Assembly (NCBI GenBank): GCA_947650875.1
Contig: CANSXE010000003.1
Span: 1 to 63,964, forward strand
Length of the DNA: 63,964 bases
DNA from: an uncultured Bacillota bacterium
GTDB lineage: Bacteria > Bacillota > Clostridia > Oscillospirales > Oscillospiraceae
Direction of reading: 5' to 3'
Under the pieces are notes generated by a model. It ran no database searches. It saw only the letters and a list, made by a program, of their open reading frames with translations, and was not told the DNA's origin. This document shows, piece by piece, positions 1-7,868 of the stretch. The translations under genes were made by a program, and so were the position numbers. Within the stretch, counting starts at the first letter, position 1, and each line of letters begins with the position of its first letter.

Positions 1-353
1 CACTGCTTAAAGAAGGGGTCGCTCTCCTGGTTGCCCTTTTCCTCCAGGGCCAGCAGGCCGCTTTTCCGGGCGATCTGGGCCAGCTCCACCAGCTTGTCGA
101 TGATGGCCATGGGGTCATACCGCTTGGCGTTCATGATAACCGCGAAGTGCTTGGGCACGGCGGTCAGGGCGCTGATGGGGAAGCTGGCGATAAGCACGGC
201 GAAGGTACAGCCGATGACGATAAACACACTGGCCGGGTCAATAAAGTTCCACAGCTGGCTTACAGTGATAAAGCCGCCCGATCCGCCCTGCATCATACCG
301 ATAATCATGACCGCAAAGGCAGCTACAGTACCAATGATATAGGTGATATTCAT
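1..353 (-). CDS. motA: Flagellar motor stator protein MotA (partial, N-terminal part)
   Basis: The gene runs off the left edge, so only about 117 N-terminal residues are present. The protein opens with a hydrophobic segment (MNITYIIGTVAAFAVMIIG), then a glycine-rich turn, a short helix (QLWNFIDPASVFIVIGC), a second membrane helix and the start of the cytoplasmic loop (HFAVIMNAKRYDP). This is the arrangement of MotA, the proton- or sodium-driven stator subunit that works with MotB in the inner membrane. It is last of the visible flagellar genes, downstream of flbD, which is the usual Clostridia order. The ATG at 351-353 follows a short purine-poor leader. The family assignment is firm; the ion used cannot be told from this part. 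Confidence 0.92.
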   Translation of the reverse strand, partial: MNITYIIGTVAAFAVMIIGMMQGGSGGFITVSQLWNFIDPASVFIVIGCTFAVLIASFPISALTAVPKHFAVIMNAKRYDPMAIIDKLVELAQIARKSGLLALEEKGNQESDPFFKQ

Positions 354-492
354 AGGTCCGCTCCTCTCCCCCGCTGGGGGCATATTTTATTTCTCTCAGG
401 GCGCATTTGAAAGGCGTCGGGTCTCTCCGGGCACACTGCCCCCCGCGCTTCAGGCTTGACGCCTGTCAAACACGCCCCGCGGCCGGCGCTTT

Positions 493-708
493 TCAGCGCC
501 GGTCCACGACGGTCAGCGCGCGGTGTACGTCCTGCACCTTGGCGGTGTACTCCGCGATGCGCTTGATGATGGTGTCGGGGTCCTCGCGCACGATGAAATA
601 GTCACGATTCATCATGACGATTTTGGACTCGGGGATCATTTCGATGCTCTCAATCTGGGTGTGGTTGACTAAAAACCGTTCTCCATTTCGTTTCGTCAGT
701 TGAATCAT
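493..708 (-). CDS. flbD: FlbD family flagellar protein
   Basis: This 71-residue protein has the FlbD pattern: an opening like MIQLTKRNGERFLVN, the segment IESIEMIPESKIVMMNRDYFIV, and a C-terminal helix (IIKRIAEYTAKV). FlbD proteins are small flagellar-operon proteins of Firmicutes; their exact role is not settled. The gene lies between flgE and motA, the usual place. A hairpin (485-504, CCGGCGCT arms with a GAAA-type loop) overlaps its last codons. No membrane segment is visible. Confidence 0.85.
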   Translation of the reverse strand: MIQLTKRNGERFLVNHTQIESIEMIPESKIVMMNRDYFIVREDPDTIIKRIAEYTAKVQDVHRALTVVDRR

Positions 709-776
709 GACAAACCTTCCTTTCCTCTCCTTGCCCGCTGGGCGGGCGGTTTCCCTCGCTGGTCTCCCTTTTTAAA

Positions 777-924
777 GGGGGGATTCCGTTTGTCGGAGTT
801 CCTCCGTGCGGACGGAATCCCCCGTAGGGACGCATCACGATGCGTCCGCTTGGTAACGCTCTCTTTTCCGGTTGGTATTGCCGCGCTTCATGCGCTATGC
901 GGACGCTTCATGAAGCGTCCCTAC
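777..924. repeat. Composite palindromic intergenic repeat (REP/BIME-like pair)
   Basis: The gap between flgE and flbD holds two structured units. The first is a hairpin with arms GGGGGATTCCGT (778-789) and ACGGAATCCCCC (812-823). It is followed by two copies of a 26-base palindromic unit of the form GTAGGGACGC(a/t)TCA..GCGTCCGC, at 824-849 and, inverted, at 899-924. Inverted pairs of palindromic units resemble REP/BIME elements. The first hairpin shares its GGGGGATTC/GAATCCCCC arms with the repeat near 22.0 kb, so it probably belongs to a family dispersed in this genome. Confidence 0.6.
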
Positions 925-932
925 CGGAAAAA

Positions 933-2186
933 TTACCGCTTCATGTTCACCAGTTCTTCCAGCATCTGGTCGGTGACGGTGATGATGCGGGTGTTGGCCT
1001 GATAGCCGCGCTGGGTGGTAATCATCTCGGCAAACTCGTTGGCCACGTCGGTGCTGGAGGCCTCCAGACCACCGTTCTTGATCTGGGTCTTCTTCTCCAC
1101 CAGAATTGCATCGTTAGCAACTGCGTCATCCGCACTCTGATTGCCCAGGTAGGCAACTCCTCCGGTTCCGGTCAAATCCAGGCCCAGGCAGGACACGCGC
1201 ACATTGCCCGCGCCGCCCATGGCCTTGTAGTAACGGCCGTCCATGTGGGTCACGCCGTCGGGGCTGTCTACCGTGGCCACCGCCGCGTAACCGATTACAA
1301 CGGTGTCGCCGTTGGGCGCAATACCGGTGATGGAGCCGTCCGGGCCAACCTGCATGCTCTTCAGCTGAATGGGCAGCACATCCGAAACCCGGTTCTCCGC
1401 GGTATTTTCCGCCACCGGCAAACGCGACTGGCCTTCCTTAACCGAACCATCCGCTGTATCGCCGGGGGCGGGATAGATGTTGAAACCGCCTTCATTCTTA
1501 CTCAGATAGGGATAGACGGGGTCGCCCTCCTTCCACAGCTTTGCCTCATCCTCAGTCTTCGGGGCCGCGGCGGACAGAGGTACACGCAGGGGGACCAGCT
1601 CGGTGCTGATAATCGTCTCGCTGGTGATATCTTTGCCGTCTTTCTTCGCTTGTTCTATATCAGCTTCTGTAGCATCCGGTTTATAATTGGGGTTCTGCAC
1701 CCGGGCAAAGCCGTAGAGCACTTTGTTGTCGCGGTTGCAGATATAGCCGTCGGGGTCCACCCAGAAGTCACCCACGCGGGTCAGGTCCAGGCTGGACACA
1801 TCATTGCCGCTCCGAATCGCACTGCTGCCGATGATTGCACCGTTTTCGTCCTTTGTAAACTCCAGCTTATCGCCCATCATGAAGAAACCCTCGCCGGTGA
1901 GCATACAGTCCAGGCCCACGCCGGTAGGGGCATAGGTGGAGGGGCTCATATTCAGGTCGATGGAGCCCACGGAACAGCCGTAGCCGATCTGGGAGGGGTT
2001 GTTGCCGCCCCGGGTCGAGCCGCCGTTAGCGCCGGACTTGCTGGTGGTATAGATGGACTCCTGGAACGTCATACGCTGGGCCTTGTAGCCCACGGTATTC
2101 ACGTTGGCCACGTTGTTGCCGATGACGTTCAGCTTGGTCATATGGGCTTTCAGGCCGCCGATGGCGGCGTACATTGCGCCTGTCAT
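933..2186 (-). CDS. flgE: Flagellar hook protein FlgE
   Basis: This 417-residue protein has the rod/hook-family N-terminus (MYAAIGGLKAHMTKLNVIG, then NNVANVNTVGYKAQR near residues 23-37). Its C-terminal helix contains STDVANEFAEMITTQRGYQ and NTRIITVTDQMLEELV, the paired coiled ends shared by axial proteins. A central variable domain lies between. It forms the flexible hook outside the cell and is exported by the flagellar type III apparatus. It follows flgD and the TIGR02530 gene, as in other Clostridia. Start at the ATG at 2184-2186; the upstream GGAAG is rather far (about 12 bases), so ATG codon 5 is an alternative. Confidence 0.93.
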   Translation of the reverse strand: MTGAMYAAIGGLKAHMTKLNVIGNNVANVNTVGYKAQRMTFQESIYTTSKSGANGGSTRGGNNPSQIGYGCSVGSIDLNMSPSTYAPTGVGLDCMLTGEGFFMMGDKLEFTKDENGAIIGSSAIRSGNDVSSLDLTRVGDFWVDPDGYICNRDNKVLYGFARVQNPNYKPDATEADIEQAKKDGKDITSETIISTELVPLRVPLSAAAPKTEDEAKLWKEGDPVYPYLSKNEGGFNIYPAPGDTADGSVKEGQSRLPVAENTAENRVSDVLPIQLKSMQVGPDGSITGIAPNGDTVVIGYAAVATVDSPDGVTHMDGRYYKAMGGAGNVRVSCLGLDLTGTGGVAYLGNQSADDAVANDAILVEKKTQIKNGGLEASSTDVANEFAEMITTQRGYQANTRIITVTDQMLEELVNMKR

Positions 2187-2275
2187 ATCGCTAAATTACT
2201 TCCTTTCTGTTGCGCTGCCGGCCCCCTGTCAGTCGGGCAGGGGACCAAAGCATCCATAAAGGTCCTGCTTTTGCG

Positions 2276-2665
2276 TTATTTCAGCAGTACAGCGCCGTCG
2301 ATATTTGTGAAGATGTTTTCCTCCATCTCCTCCTGAGACATGGTGGTAATCACCCGCCCATGGGGGACGTTGATGATGAAGGCACGGGTTGCGTCAAAAG
2401 CCAGGATATTGGTGGCTCCCTTAGCCTGGGCCCGCTCCACCGAATCGGCCAGCTGCCCCATCAGGGTTTCATCCACCTGTATGCCCCGCTCCGCCGCCCG
2501 GCTCTGGGCGTGCTTGGAGAAGGAAATCGCGGGCTCTGCCGCAGTCTGTATCTCCCGGTTCAGCAGAGCGCCAAACTGTCCAGATGCCGCCCGGTTGATC
2601 TGGCTGACCCGTTGGACGCGCTCCACCGGGGACACGCCCTGGATGGAATTGATGCGTTCTGCCAT
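2276..2665 (-). CDS. TIGR02530 family flagellar operon protein
   Basis: This 129-residue protein matches the TIGR02530 'flagellar operon protein' pattern: the segment ISFSKHAQSRAAERGI, then a central helix, then FIINVPHGRVITTMSQEEMEE and a short FTNIDGAVLL end. The family is found almost only between flgD and flgE in Firmicutes flagellar operons, exactly its place here. Its biochemical role is unknown; a link to hook assembly is inferred from position. There is no signal peptide or membrane segment. Confidence 0.85.
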   Translation of the reverse strand: MAERINSIQGVSPVERVQRVSQINRAASGQFGALLNREIQTAAEPAISFSKHAQSRAAERGIQVDETLMGQLADSVERAQAKGATNILAFDATRAFIINVPHGRVITTMSQEEMEENIFTNIDGAVLLK

Positions 2666-2737
2666 GATGCTTCCTCAACTTTCTTCGCGGACCTCCTGTC
2701 CGCTTACTGCGGCCGGACTCCCTCCCGGCCCTGGTTC

Positions 2738-3412
2738 TCAGCCTGCCGCGCCGCCGTCCGCGCCGGAACTGGCTCCGCCCTCGGTGTCGGTATTATTGTC
2801 AGTGCCGGTGGTGTTGTCGGTATTGGTATTATTGTCAGTGCCGGTGCCGTCGGTATTGTTGTTGGTGCCGTCGGTCTTGTCGTCCTCACCGTCGCCGGGC
2901 TTCTCGTCCTTGGGGGGCGGCAGCTTGCCTACAGCCATAATATCGCTGAGGTAGTAGCCCTTGCCGCCTACATAGATCACCTGATCGCCGTTGTAGGTTC
3001 CAGCGCCTTCCACCACACCCACAATCTCCTCCAGCTTTTTGGTCTGCTCGTTCCAGACGCCGATGGTGACGGTCTGGCCTACCAGAGAAGCGGAGTAAGC
3101 CATCACGTTGGCCAGGGTCAGCTCCTTAATCTGGGTGCTCACCTCGGTCATGGCCTGCATGGAGCTCATCTGCACCAGCTGGTTCATCATGTCGGTGGTG
3201 CTGGCCTGGTTGTCGATGGACTGGTTCTGGAACTGGGCTACCATCAGGCCGAGCATATCGGTGAAGGACAGGGTGCCCTTGTCCTCGTAGAGGGCTTTTT
3301 CCTTCTCCAGCTCCTCCCAGCGGTTCACATAGGCGTCAAAATCGCTGCTGGTGGAGTTGGCCCTGCTGCGGTAGTTGATATCCATTCCGGTTGGCATTAT
3401 AGAATCTGCCAA
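2738..3412 (-). CDS. flgD: Flagellar hook capping protein FlgD
   Basis: FlgD caps the growing hook and guides FlgE polymerisation. The first half has the conserved N-terminal FlgD region (LSFTDMLGLMVAQFQNQS, TTDMMNQLVQMSSMQAM) followed by a short segment around SASLVGQTVTIGVWN. The usual large FlgD/Ig-like domains are reduced. The last 55 or so residues are low-complexity Asn/Thr/Asp/Gly repeats followed by GGASSGADGGAAG. The length (224 residues) is normal. The gene sits between fliK and TIGR02530, with a ribosome site (AGGAGG) just upstream of its ATG. Confidence 0.88.
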   Translation of the reverse strand: MADSIMPTGMDINYRSRANSTSSDFDAYVNRWEELEKEKALYEDKGTLSFTDMLGLMVAQFQNQSIDNQASTTDMMNQLVQMSSMQAMTEVSTQIKELTLANVMAYSASLVGQTVTIGVWNEQTKKLEEIVGVVEGAGTYNGDQVIYVGGKGYYLSDIMAVGKLPPPKDEKPGDGEDDKTDGTNNNTDGTGTDNNTNTDNTTGTDNNTDTEGGASSGADGGAAG

Positions 3413-3432
3413 AGTTTGTTCACCTCCTGAAT

Positions 3433-4608
3433 TTAATCCACATCGTCCAGGCTGAACAGTCCCAAGCGAAGCTTTTGGATAAAATCACCGCTGTGGCTGC
3501 TCTCCTGCTGCTTCTGCTGTTCCTGCTGCTGACGGTTGTGGCCGTTGGGGTCGGTCTGCTGCTGTTGCTGCTGGGCCTGCTGGCTGTCCTCCCCGCGCTG
3601 GACCTCCACATGGACCTCGCTATTCTGACTGTAGCCCTGGAGGGCCGCGTTCAGGTTGTCAATGTGCTGATTCAACAGGTTTGCCGCCTTGGCGTTGGCC
3701 GCGTGGAGCACCACCTGAAGTGTACCGTCGGTGGCCTGGGTCAGCTTTACGGTGAGATTGCCGAGGTTCTCGGGGCTGAGCTTAATCTCCAGCTGCCGCA
3801 GTCCCTGCTGGGCCGCAAAGCGGATGGTGTTGGCCAGGTTGTCGTCCATGTCGGGCTGCTGGGTATCCAGCTGGAAGTTCTCGCCCACCTTCACAGGGGC
3901 GGCCTTCACGTCCTTGAACAGGGGCTGATCCGCCATGACCGAAGCGTCCAGGCTGGCGTCCTCCTGATCGTCGTTTTTAACGGTCAGTTCCATTGAGGGA
4001 GCAAACTGAGCGTCGCCCATTTTCTCCTCCAACATGCCGATAATGCTCTCCGCAGAACGGGAATCGCCTGTCTTCTGAAGCAGCTGCTCCAGCGCCTGGG
4101 TAAACTCCGGGGTAATCTCATCCAAAACCCATTCACCCTGGGTAATGAATCCGTCCGTTCCAAGGAATGCGGCTCCGTTCATCCCCTCCTGTTCGGCCAG
4201 GGGCAAAACAGGGTTGCCGTTTGCATCCTGCACGGTTACCATCCACACCGTACCGTCCTCCATGGGGGGAGACAGCTTGGCGTATCCGGCCACCAGAAGG
4301 GCGGCCTCCTCGGGGGTCACGTCGATCTGACGAAGTCCGGTTGCCGGGTCGGTCTGTACGGTCTTCTGGGTCTTCTGCACGGTCTGGGCCGGCTCCTTCT
4401 TCTCAACGCTGTCGTTCTTCTTCACGGAGCTGTCCTTCTTGGGGGACTCCACCTGCTGGTCCTTGGCCTTATCCATCAGGTCCTTGAAGCTGTCGCCCTT
4501 CTCCGGCTTGGACGTGTCGGCGTTCTGTCCCACCTGGGGCATCGAAGCGGCCAGATTGGCAGCCATCTGCTGCATCCGATCCAACATCCACTGGTCTGTA
4601 ACATTCAT
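3433..4608 (-). CDS. fliK: Flagellar hook-length control protein FliK
   Basis: The 391-residue protein has a disordered, charged N-terminal half (many Lys/Asp/Ser/Gln) and a conserved C-terminal Flg_hook domain at about residues 255-345 containing QLEIKLSPENLGNLTVKL and VVLHAANAKAANLLNQ. It ends in a Gln-rich tail. FliK measures hook length and switches export specificity. It lies between flgD and the unknown gene that follows fliJ. Identification rests on the C-terminal domain and position; the N-terminal half is too variable to help. Confidence 0.88.
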   Translation of the reverse strand: MNVTDQWMLDRMQQMAANLAASMPQVGQNADTSKPEKGDSFKDLMDKAKDQQVESPKKDSSVKKNDSVEKKEPAQTVQKTQKTVQTDPATGLRQIDVTPEEAALLVAGYAKLSPPMEDGTVWMVTVQDANGNPVLPLAEQEGMNGAAFLGTDGFITQGEWVLDEITPEFTQALEQLLQKTGDSRSAESIIGMLEEKMGDAQFAPSMELTVKNDDQEDASLDASVMADQPLFKDVKAAPVKVGENFQLDTQQPDMDDNLANTIRFAAQQGLRQLEIKLSPENLGNLTVKLTQATDGTLQVVLHAANAKAANLLNQHIDNLNAALQGYSQNSEVHVEVQRGEDSQQAQQQQQQTDPNGHNRQQQEQQKQQESSHSGDFIQKLRLGLFSLDDVD

Positions 4609-4613
4609 CTCTC

Positions 4614-5144
4614 TTACACCTCCTTTCCGATTTGAGTGGGATCACTGGTTTCGCTGGGGTTTTGCGCTTCTGTGACTTCCAGGCGCATCTCGTCTTCCTC
4701 CTGCTCCAGGGTCTCGCGGTTGTTCTCCTCCACCTGGTCAACCTGTTCAAAGTTGAACCGGTCTCCCAAGCAGGAGAGCAGGACCTGAACGGTCAGGGTC
4801 TGGGTGGGGTCCACCCACCGCGTCCGCTTGGTGCCGTCCTCCATGATCTCCTCGGACTGAGCCACAATGGCTTTGCCCGCGTCCGCCAGGGAATTGGTCA
4901 GGGTCTGTTCCGTCTTGCCGGACGCCTTATCCTCCTCCGAAGCGTTCATGGCGTCGATCATGGCCATCAGGGCGTCCTCTTCGGCATATTTGGCGTCTTT
5001 TTCCCGCTGTTCCCGGACCTTTTGCAGGTAATTCAAAAAGATTTGCCTGGGGTTCCAGCCGGTCTGCTCCTCAATACTCTGCTGAGGGGCGGGCATCTGC
5101 CCATACCGTGCGCTGATGTCACAGAATGAAAGCGGCGTGCTCAT
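4614..5144 (-). CDS. Hypothetical protein in the ylxF/motE position of the flagellar operon
   Basis: This 176-residue protein is acidic and soluble in appearance. It has a charged helical stretch (QKVREQREKDAKYAEEDAL) and an acidic C-terminus. It is not recognised as a known family. It lies between fliJ and fliK, where many Firmicutes carry YlxF/MotE (an MgtE-N-like membrane-anchored protein), but no membrane helix is visible. The segment IEEQTGWNPRQIFLNYLQKV may be a structured N-terminal part. A function in flagellar assembly is inferred only from context. The ribosome site GGAGG precedes the ATG at 5142-5144. Confidence 0.7.
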   Translation of the reverse strand: MSTPLSFCDISARYGQMPAPQQSIEEQTGWNPRQIFLNYLQKVREQREKDAKYAEEDALMAMIDAMNASEEDKASGKTEQTLTNSLADAGKAIVAQSEEIMEDGTKRTRWVDPTQTLTVQVLLSCLGDRFNFEQVDQVEENNRETLEQEEDEMRLEVTEAQNPSETSDPTQIGKEV

Positions 5145-5208
5145 TTGCGTTCACCTCCTTCCTGTGACCCATTATATAGAGAAACACCAGACGGTGTAAC
5201 TCACCTTG

Positions 5209-5661
5209 TTATATACCCATCGCCGCCATGGCGCGGGTGGTGGAGACAAACTCCTCGATGCGCTGTTCCTCGTCCTTCTGCTCCGCCTTGCGGTAGTCCT
5301 CCAGCTTGTGCTCCTTCAGCTTCTCAATGGTGGCCGTCTCCTTTCGGGCCTCCACCACCTGACTGCGCTTCTGTTCCTCCATACGGCGCAGCTTTTCCAG
5401 CTTGCGGTACTCCTCCTGAAGTTTATTCTCCAGAGAGCGGAGGTAGGTCTCATAGCCCATGGCATCCACAATATTTATGCCCTCCAGCTTGCGCTGGGTA
5501 AAATCCTCGTCTGACTGACGGTGTTCCGTCTCCAGGTCCTCTATGACCTGCTCCTGGGCCCGAACCCGTGCCAGGATGGCCCCATGCTCCGCCCGAAGTG
5601 CGTCCAGGGCCTGGTTCTTGTAATCCAGAACAGTTTCCAGTGAAAAGCGGAATTTTTTCAT
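5209..5661 (-). CDS. fliJ: Flagellar export chaperone/stalk protein FliJ
   Basis: The 150-residue protein is almost wholly helical coiled coil, with the FliJ opening MKKFRFSLETVLDYKNQALD and long Glu/Lys/Arg/Gln-rich heptads. FliJ is the central stalk of the FliH-FliI ATPase complex of the flagellar type III export gate and helps cycle chaperones. The gene directly follows fliI (29 bases between stop and ATG), as is usual. Length matches the family (about 145-150). Confidence 0.9.
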   Translation of the reverse strand: MKKFRFSLETVLDYKNQALDALRAEHGAILARVRAQEQVIEDLETEHRQSDEDFTQRKLEGINIVDAMGYETYLRSLENKLQEEYRKLEKLRRMEEQKRSQVVEARKETATIEKLKEHKLEDYRKAEQKDEEQRIEEFVSTTRAMAAMGI

Positions 5662-5690
5662 CCGTCAAATCACTCCTTCTTATGATCTCT

Positions 5691-6992
5691 CTATTTCAGG
5701 ATACGCCGCAGCTGCTCCAGGCTCTCCTCATAGGAGAAGGCCTCGTCCGTCCCCTGCATCAGGAACTGGTTGATGGCGTCCATCTTGGACAGAGCGTGGT
5801 CCAGCTTGGGGTTGGTGCCCGCCTTGTAGGCGCCGATGGACACCAGGTCAGCGTTCTTCTCGTACACACCCATGATATCCCGGAGCCGGCCGGCCAGCTG
5901 CCGGTGCTCGGGGGAGACAATCTCCACCATCAGTCGGGAAATACTGGCCCCCACGTCGATAGCGGGGAAGTGGTTGGCGTTGGCCAGCTGACGGGACAGG
6001 ACGATGTGGCCGTCCAGAATGCCCCGGACCGTGTCGGCAATGGGCTCGTTGGTGTCGTCGCCCTCTACCAATACGGTGTAGACGCCGGTAATAGAACCTT
6101 TTTCAAAGTTTCCGCTGCGCTCCAGCAGCTTGGGCATCTCAGCGTACATGGAGGGGGTGTATCCTCTGGCCACCGGCGGCTCCCCGATGGCCAAGCCGAT
6201 CTCGCGCTGGGCCATGGCGAAGCGGGTGAGGGAGTCCATCATCAGCAGGACATCGTAGCCCTGGCCGCTGAAGTACTCCGCGATGCTGGTGGCGACGCTG
6301 GGGCACTTCATCCGCAGCATGGCGGGCTGGTCGCTGGTGGCAACCACCAGCACGGAGCGGCGCATGCCCTCCTCCCCCAGGTCCTTCTGCATGAACTCCA
6401 GAACTTCCCGGCCGCGCTCGCCCACCAGGGCGATCACGTTGATGTCGGCCTTCACGTTTTTGGCGATCATGCCCATCAGAGTGGATTTGCCCACGCCCGA
6501 GCCGGCAAAGATGCCAATACGCTGGCCCTTGCCGATGGTGAGCAGGCTGTCGATGGCCTTCACTCCAAATTCCATCCGCTCCCGGATGGGGGGACGAGAC
6601 ATAGGGTTTATGTAGGTGCTGTCCACAGAGAAGGTGTCGCCCCGCTGGAAGGGCTCCAGCCCGTCGATGGGCTGGCCCAGCGCGTTGATCACCCGCCCCC
6701 GCAGAAAGGGTCCCACCGGAAGGGTGAGCCGCTTACCGGTGTTTCGGACAAAGTTGCCCGCGGAAATCCCGCTCATGTTGGCGTAGGGCATGAGGAGGAT
6801 GTGGTCGTTTTTAAAGCCGACTACCTCAGCGGGAATCTGGCCGCCCGATTCATTGGAGTAGATGCGGCAGATGTCGCCGATGGCGGCACGGCCGCCGGAG
6901 GCCTCGATGGACATGCCCACGATATTCTCGATTTTTCCCGTACGGCCCACCGGTTCGGCGGAACGGACGGATGGAATGAGCTCTCGGAACAC
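5691..6992 (-). CDS. fliI: Flagellum-specific export ATPase FliI
   Basis: This 433-residue protein is an F1-beta-like hexameric ATPase that energises flagellar protein export. The Walker A loop AGSGVGKST lies at about residues 163-171, followed by ALVGERGREVLEF, the Walker B strand YDVLLMMDSLTRFAMAQRE, and the FliI signature GEPPVARGYTPSMYAEMPKL. The C-terminal helical domain is complete. The start is a GTG at 6990-6992 preceded by AGAGGAG at good spacing, 12 bases after the fliH stop. All catalytic motifs are intact. Confidence 0.96.
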   Translation of the reverse strand: MFRELIPSVRSAEPVGRTGKIENIVGMSIEASGGRAAIGDICRIYSNESGGQIPAEVVGFKNDHILLMPYANMSGISAGNFVRNTGKRLTLPVGPFLRGRVINALGQPIDGLEPFQRGDTFSVDSTYINPMSRPPIRERMEFGVKAIDSLLTIGKGQRIGIFAGSGVGKSTLMGMIAKNVKADINVIALVGERGREVLEFMQKDLGEEGMRRSVLVVATSDQPAMLRMKCPSVATSIAEYFSGQGYDVLLMMDSLTRFAMAQREIGLAIGEPPVARGYTPSMYAEMPKLLERSGNFEKGSITGVYTVLVEGDDTNEPIADTVRGILDGHIVLSRQLANANHFPAIDVGASISRLMVEIVSPEHRQLAGRLRDIMGVYEKNADLVSIGAYKAGTNPKLDHALSKMDAINQFLMQGTDEAFSYEESLEQLRRILK

Positions 6993-7004
6993 GTCGATCT
7001 CCTC

Positions 7005-7868
7005 TTACTGGGGCCAGTAGCCCCCCATTTGGTCATAGAGTACGTCCCGGATATTGGACATCTGGGTGGACACGCTGGCGTCCACAATCTCCTCCGGGGT
7101 TTCCACAATACAGGTGCCGCCCTCGTCGTCCCCCATGGGGACCACCTTAATGTGCTGGGACAGGGCCCCCAGGGTGGTAGTGAGGGCGGGGGATATCTGG
7201 GCCAGCTGCCGGGCGTCGCAGCCGGAGATGTAGATATGTACCCACTCCTGCCGCTTCATCCGCTCGGTGGCGGTCTGGATCATGCGGACAATCACTTCGC
7301 TGCTGCTCTTCAGGCTCACCCGCACCACCTTTTCGGCGATGGACAGGCACAGCTCCAGCAGCTCCTCCCGGGTTTGAAGAAGCATCTCTTCCCGGGCCAG
7401 GGAGGCCTTTTCCAAAAAGCTCTGGACCTCCTTCTCCAGCCGGGCGGCGGTGGCTTCCCGGTCCCGGACCGAGTCGTCCATGGCCTTGGCGATGCCCTGG
7501 GCGTAGCCCTCTCGGTAGCCCTCGTCCCGGGCGCCCGCCCGGATTTCCTCCTGCTCAGTCTCCGCCCGCTGGCGGGCCTGGGCCAGAATCTGCTCCGCGT
7601 CCTCCCGGGCCTGATTCAGAATCAGTTCGGCCTGAAGCTGGGCATAGTGGACGGGGGTCTCCTTCTTTGGTTCGGGGGGCGGCTCCGGCTCAGGCTGTTC
7701 CTCCTCCGTCCCGCCTTCCACAGTGATGTCCAGCGATTCCTGGGGGAGCTCCTCCTCCGTTTCTTCATCAAGGTCGAAATTCTCCCCCTCGAAACGGATA
7801 TCCCTGGCGTCGGGCAGGACATAGGCTTCCGCCTTGGGCTCCAGGAACCCTTTTAGGATGTTACGCAA
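7005..7868 (-). CDS. fliH: Flagellar assembly protein FliH
   Basis: FliH binds FliI and regulates and docks the export ATPase. The 287-residue protein has an acidic Glu/Pro-rich N-terminus (residues about 30-75), a long Ala/Glu coiled coil with GxxxG-type spacing (EGYREGYAQGIAKAM), and a C-terminal domain resembling V/F-ATPase E/delta subunits (ELCLSIAEKVVRVSLK, VHIYISGCDARQL). Its start overlaps the end of fliG by 8 bases, which suggests translational coupling. Confidence 0.92.
   Translation of the reverse strand: MRNILKGFLEPKAEAYVLPDARDIRFEGENFDLDEETEEELPQESLDITVEGGTEEEQPEPEPPPEPKKETPVHYAQLQAELILNQAREDAEQILAQARQRAETEQEEIRAGARDEGYREGYAQGIAKAMDDSVRDREATAARLEKEVQSFLEKASLAREEMLLQTREELLELCLSIAEKVVRVSLKSSSEVIVRMIQTATERMKRQEWVHIYISGCDARQLAQISPALTTTLGALSQHIKVVPMGDDEGGTCIVETPEEIVDASVSTQMSNIRDVLYDQMGGYWPQ

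Noticed and set aside
840-2336. Long open frame on the plus strand opposite flgE
   Set aside because: It is the complement of flgE in GC-rich codons. Its protein is His/Gly/Leu/Val-rich without any family pattern, and it lacks a ribosome site. The same holds for the many plus-strand frames opposite fliI, fliG, flgL and others.
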